NCBI RefSeq assembly: GCF_002923755.1
Contig: NZ_PGFZ01000002.1
Coordinates: 233,079 to 297,078, forward strand
Direction: 5' to 3'
Source: Methylovulum psychrotolerans
Lineage (GTDB): Bacteria > Pseudomonadota > Gammaproteobacteria > Methylococcales > Methylomonadaceae
Length of the DNA: 64,000 bases
Shown here: positions 62,640 to 64,000 of the stretch, piece after piece
Layout of the letters: each line of letters opens with the position of its first letter
Position numbering within the stretch: position 1 is the stretch's first letter
Translations under genes and position numbers: made by a program
Notes under the pieces: model-generated
Told to the model about the DNA's origin: nothing
The model's database searches: none
The model's input: the letters and a program-made list of their open reading frames with translations, nothing else

Positions 62640-64000
62640 ATGTCTACCCCGTCTAACGCTATTGTTTGGCTGCATTTGTCTGACCTTCATCTTTGCGAAC
62701 CGAAAACGGGGTGGGATGCGCATAGTGTTTTAGATCCGCTTATCGAAGATTTAAAAACAATGGAAGCCGAGCATGGCTTATTGCCGCAATTGCTGTTTTT
62801 TACGGGTGATGCGGCGTTTGGCAGTGTGGCTGGGGCGAGTTTGGCCGACCAATACCAAGATGTTGAAACCTTTCTGGCTGGAGTGCGGGGAGCTTTTTCA
62901 CAAGCTATCCCTAAGGACAATGTGTTTTTGGTGCCGGGTAATCATGATGTGGATCGAGGTGAAGTGACGGATGACCAAAACCTGTGGCTAGACCAGCAAA
63001 CCGATGTAAAGAAAATAACCCAACGCATCCAAGAGGGTAAGAAAGACTGGCGGCAGTATATGGATCGCTTAGCCACCTACCGACAATTTCTGGAAACTAA
63101 CGGTTATGACCATTTGTTGACAGACCCAGGACGCTTGCTTTATGCGCAAGTTCGGGAAATCCACGGCGTAAAAATAGGCATAGGCGGTTTTAATTCGGCG
63201 TGGAGCTGTGGGCGTAATGGCGAAAAGGGCAAGCTTTGGCTGGGAGGTGACTGGCAAAACGGCACCATCGTAAACCAGTTAAAAGAACAACAAGCCGATT
63301 TAAAAATGGCCTTAATTCATCACCCCCCCGGCTGGTTTGTTGAGCAAGAAGATAACCAATTACGAAGCCGGACGGAAAGGGATTTTGATTTTTTCTTGCA
63401 TGGGCATGAGCATCAAGGCTGGGTTAACAACATAAACGATAAGCTTGTGCGTATAGCCGGAGCTGCTTGTTACGAAGGCTCAGGGGAAGAAAACGGCTAT
63501 AACTTTGTACGTTTAAATCTCGACACGGGGGCTATGGAAATCTGGTTACGGAAATTTGATAATGACGGCGGCGGTTGGATTCCTCGGATTATTGCGAAGA
63601 AAACCGATAATCATGGTTTATGGAAGTTAAATTCTCTCGCTTGTTTGTCGTCATTTAAGGGCAATCGGATTAATCAAGCTCAACCAATGGCTACAATTCT
63701 TCATACCGTTAATGTAGAAAATATGGGCGCTGGTGACACCACGGCCTCCCCACCTATAAAGAAAGCGAAACCGATTAATTTATTTTATTCTTATGCCCAT
63801 GAGGATGAAGATTATCGGAATCAATTGGAAAAGCATCTTAGTACCTTAAAGCGTCAAGGTATTATTCAAGGGTGGCATGATAGAAAAATTATTGCGGGGC
63901 AATCTTGGGCAGATGAAATTGATAGAAATTTGGAAAAAGCGGATGTGATTTTGTTATTGATCAGTGCGGATTTTATTGCCTCGGATTATTGCCATGAGGT
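62640..64000 (+). CDS. Metallophosphoesterase-TIR fusion protein, N-terminal part
   Basis: An open frame of 453 codons from the ATG at 62640 to the window edge; the 3' end is missing. Residues 1-270 form a calcineurin-like phosphoesterase with all metal motifs: HLSDLHL (12-18), FTGDAA (54-59), VPGNHDVDRG (98-107), LIHHPPGW and FLHGHEHQG. Residues 270-375 are a beta-rich linker. From about 377 a TIR domain begins (NLFYSYAHEDEDYRNQLEKH, WHDRKIIAGQSW, ADVILLLISADFIASDYC). The catalytic Glu expected just after the YC motif falls at the edge. TIR domains in bacteria degrade NAD or make signal nucleotides in defence; a phosphoesterase could process such a signal. The function is inferred. Confidence 0.85.
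   Translation, partial: MSTPSNAIVWLHLSDLHLCEPKTGWDAHSVLDPLIEDLKTMEAEHGLLPQLLFFTGDAAFGSVAGASLADQYQDVETFLAGVRGAFSQAIPKDNVFLVPGNHDVDRGEVTDDQNLWLDQQTDVKKITQRIQEGKKDWRQYMDRLATYRQFLETNGYDHLLTDPGRLLYAQVREIHGVKIGIGGFNSAWSCGRNGEKGKLWLGGDWQNGTIVNQLKEQQADLKMALIHHPPGWFVEQEDNQLRSRTERDFDFFLHGHEHQGWVNNINDKLVRIAGAACYEGSGEENGYNFVRLNLDTGAMEIWLRKFDNDGGGWIPRIIAKKTDNHGLWKLNSLACLSSFKGNRINQAQPMATILHTVNVENMGAGDTTASPPIKKAKPINLFYSYAHEDEDYRNQLEKHLSTLKRQGIIQGWHDRKIIAGQSWADEIDRNLEKADVILLLISADFIASDYCHE

Noticed and set aside
1..64000. tRNA or rRNA genes
   Set aside because: I looked for tRNA-like and rRNA-like sequence in the intergenic gaps and saw none; a short tRNA could still be missed without a covariance search.

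Overview
The window looks like chromosomal DNA of a gammaproteobacterium with roughly balanced base composition. The gene orders minD-minE, kdsD-kdsC-lptC-lptA-lptB-rpoN-hpf-rapZ, def-fmt-rsmB-DUF4390-ntrY-ntrX and dprA-smg-topA are typical of the class. The accessory content (NirBD/NasA nitrate assimilation, RMD1-like and CHAT/TPR proteins, many small intergenic palindromes) would suit a Methylococcales-type organism. No methane-oxidation or other diagnostic gene is present, so that placement is inference.

Layout. 1-913: end of minD, minE and a small winged-helix gene on the plus strand. 1024-7157 (minus): LPS core and transport genes with sigma-54, HPF and RapZ; ptsN is missing from its usual place. 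7491-12717 (plus): mlaF without the rest of mla, argA, cpdA and kup. 12739-20245 (minus): a SprT/YgjP-like peptidase, a 1352-residue membrane protein of unknown function, zur with a textbook Zur operator, and a secreted phosphoesterase. 20536-23616 (plus): a small secreted protein, an RMD1-like protein, an ElyC-like protein and rlmJ. 23764-28391 (minus): a decayed Rpn-type nuclease and a CHAT protease-STAND ATPase-TPR gene broken by two single-base shifts, ending inside 14 perfect copies of a heptamer. 28704-36437 (minus): rpsI-rplM, ntrX-ntrY, DUF4390, rsmB, fmt, def. 36536-45070 (plus): a LysM protein, dprA, smg and topA, then a translationally coupled ATPase/TOPRIM-like pair and a phosphotransferase. 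45160-49649: dsbB, a sigma-54 activator, nadA, a methyltransferase-like protein and a lipoprotein. 49794-58467 (minus): nirB-nirD-phzF-nasB-like, a graveyard of toxin-antitoxin remnants, and nasA. 59056-62446 (minus): purD and purH. 62640 to the edge (plus): a metallophosphoesterase-TIR fusion.

How it works together. The nirB operon carries its regulation in the DNA: a sigma-54 promoter, then a leader with two hexaloop hairpins of the ANTAR type running into a strong terminator. This implies nitrogen control at initiation plus nitrate-responsive antitermination. rpoN and ntrXY are in the same window, although NtrX has lost several AAA+ catalytic residues.

The best candidates for undescribed biology are the metallophosphoesterase-TIR fusion at the right edge, the ATPase/TOPRIM pair behind topA, and the damaged CHAT-STAND-TPR gene with its heptamer tract. 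All three have the architecture of immune or conflict systems. Around the nas cluster three toxin-antitoxin loci have decayed: two keep the antitoxin with a clipped toxin, and one is only an antitoxin C-terminus. One lies against a 21-bp inverted-repeat element. Several families of intergenic palindromes recur in the window.
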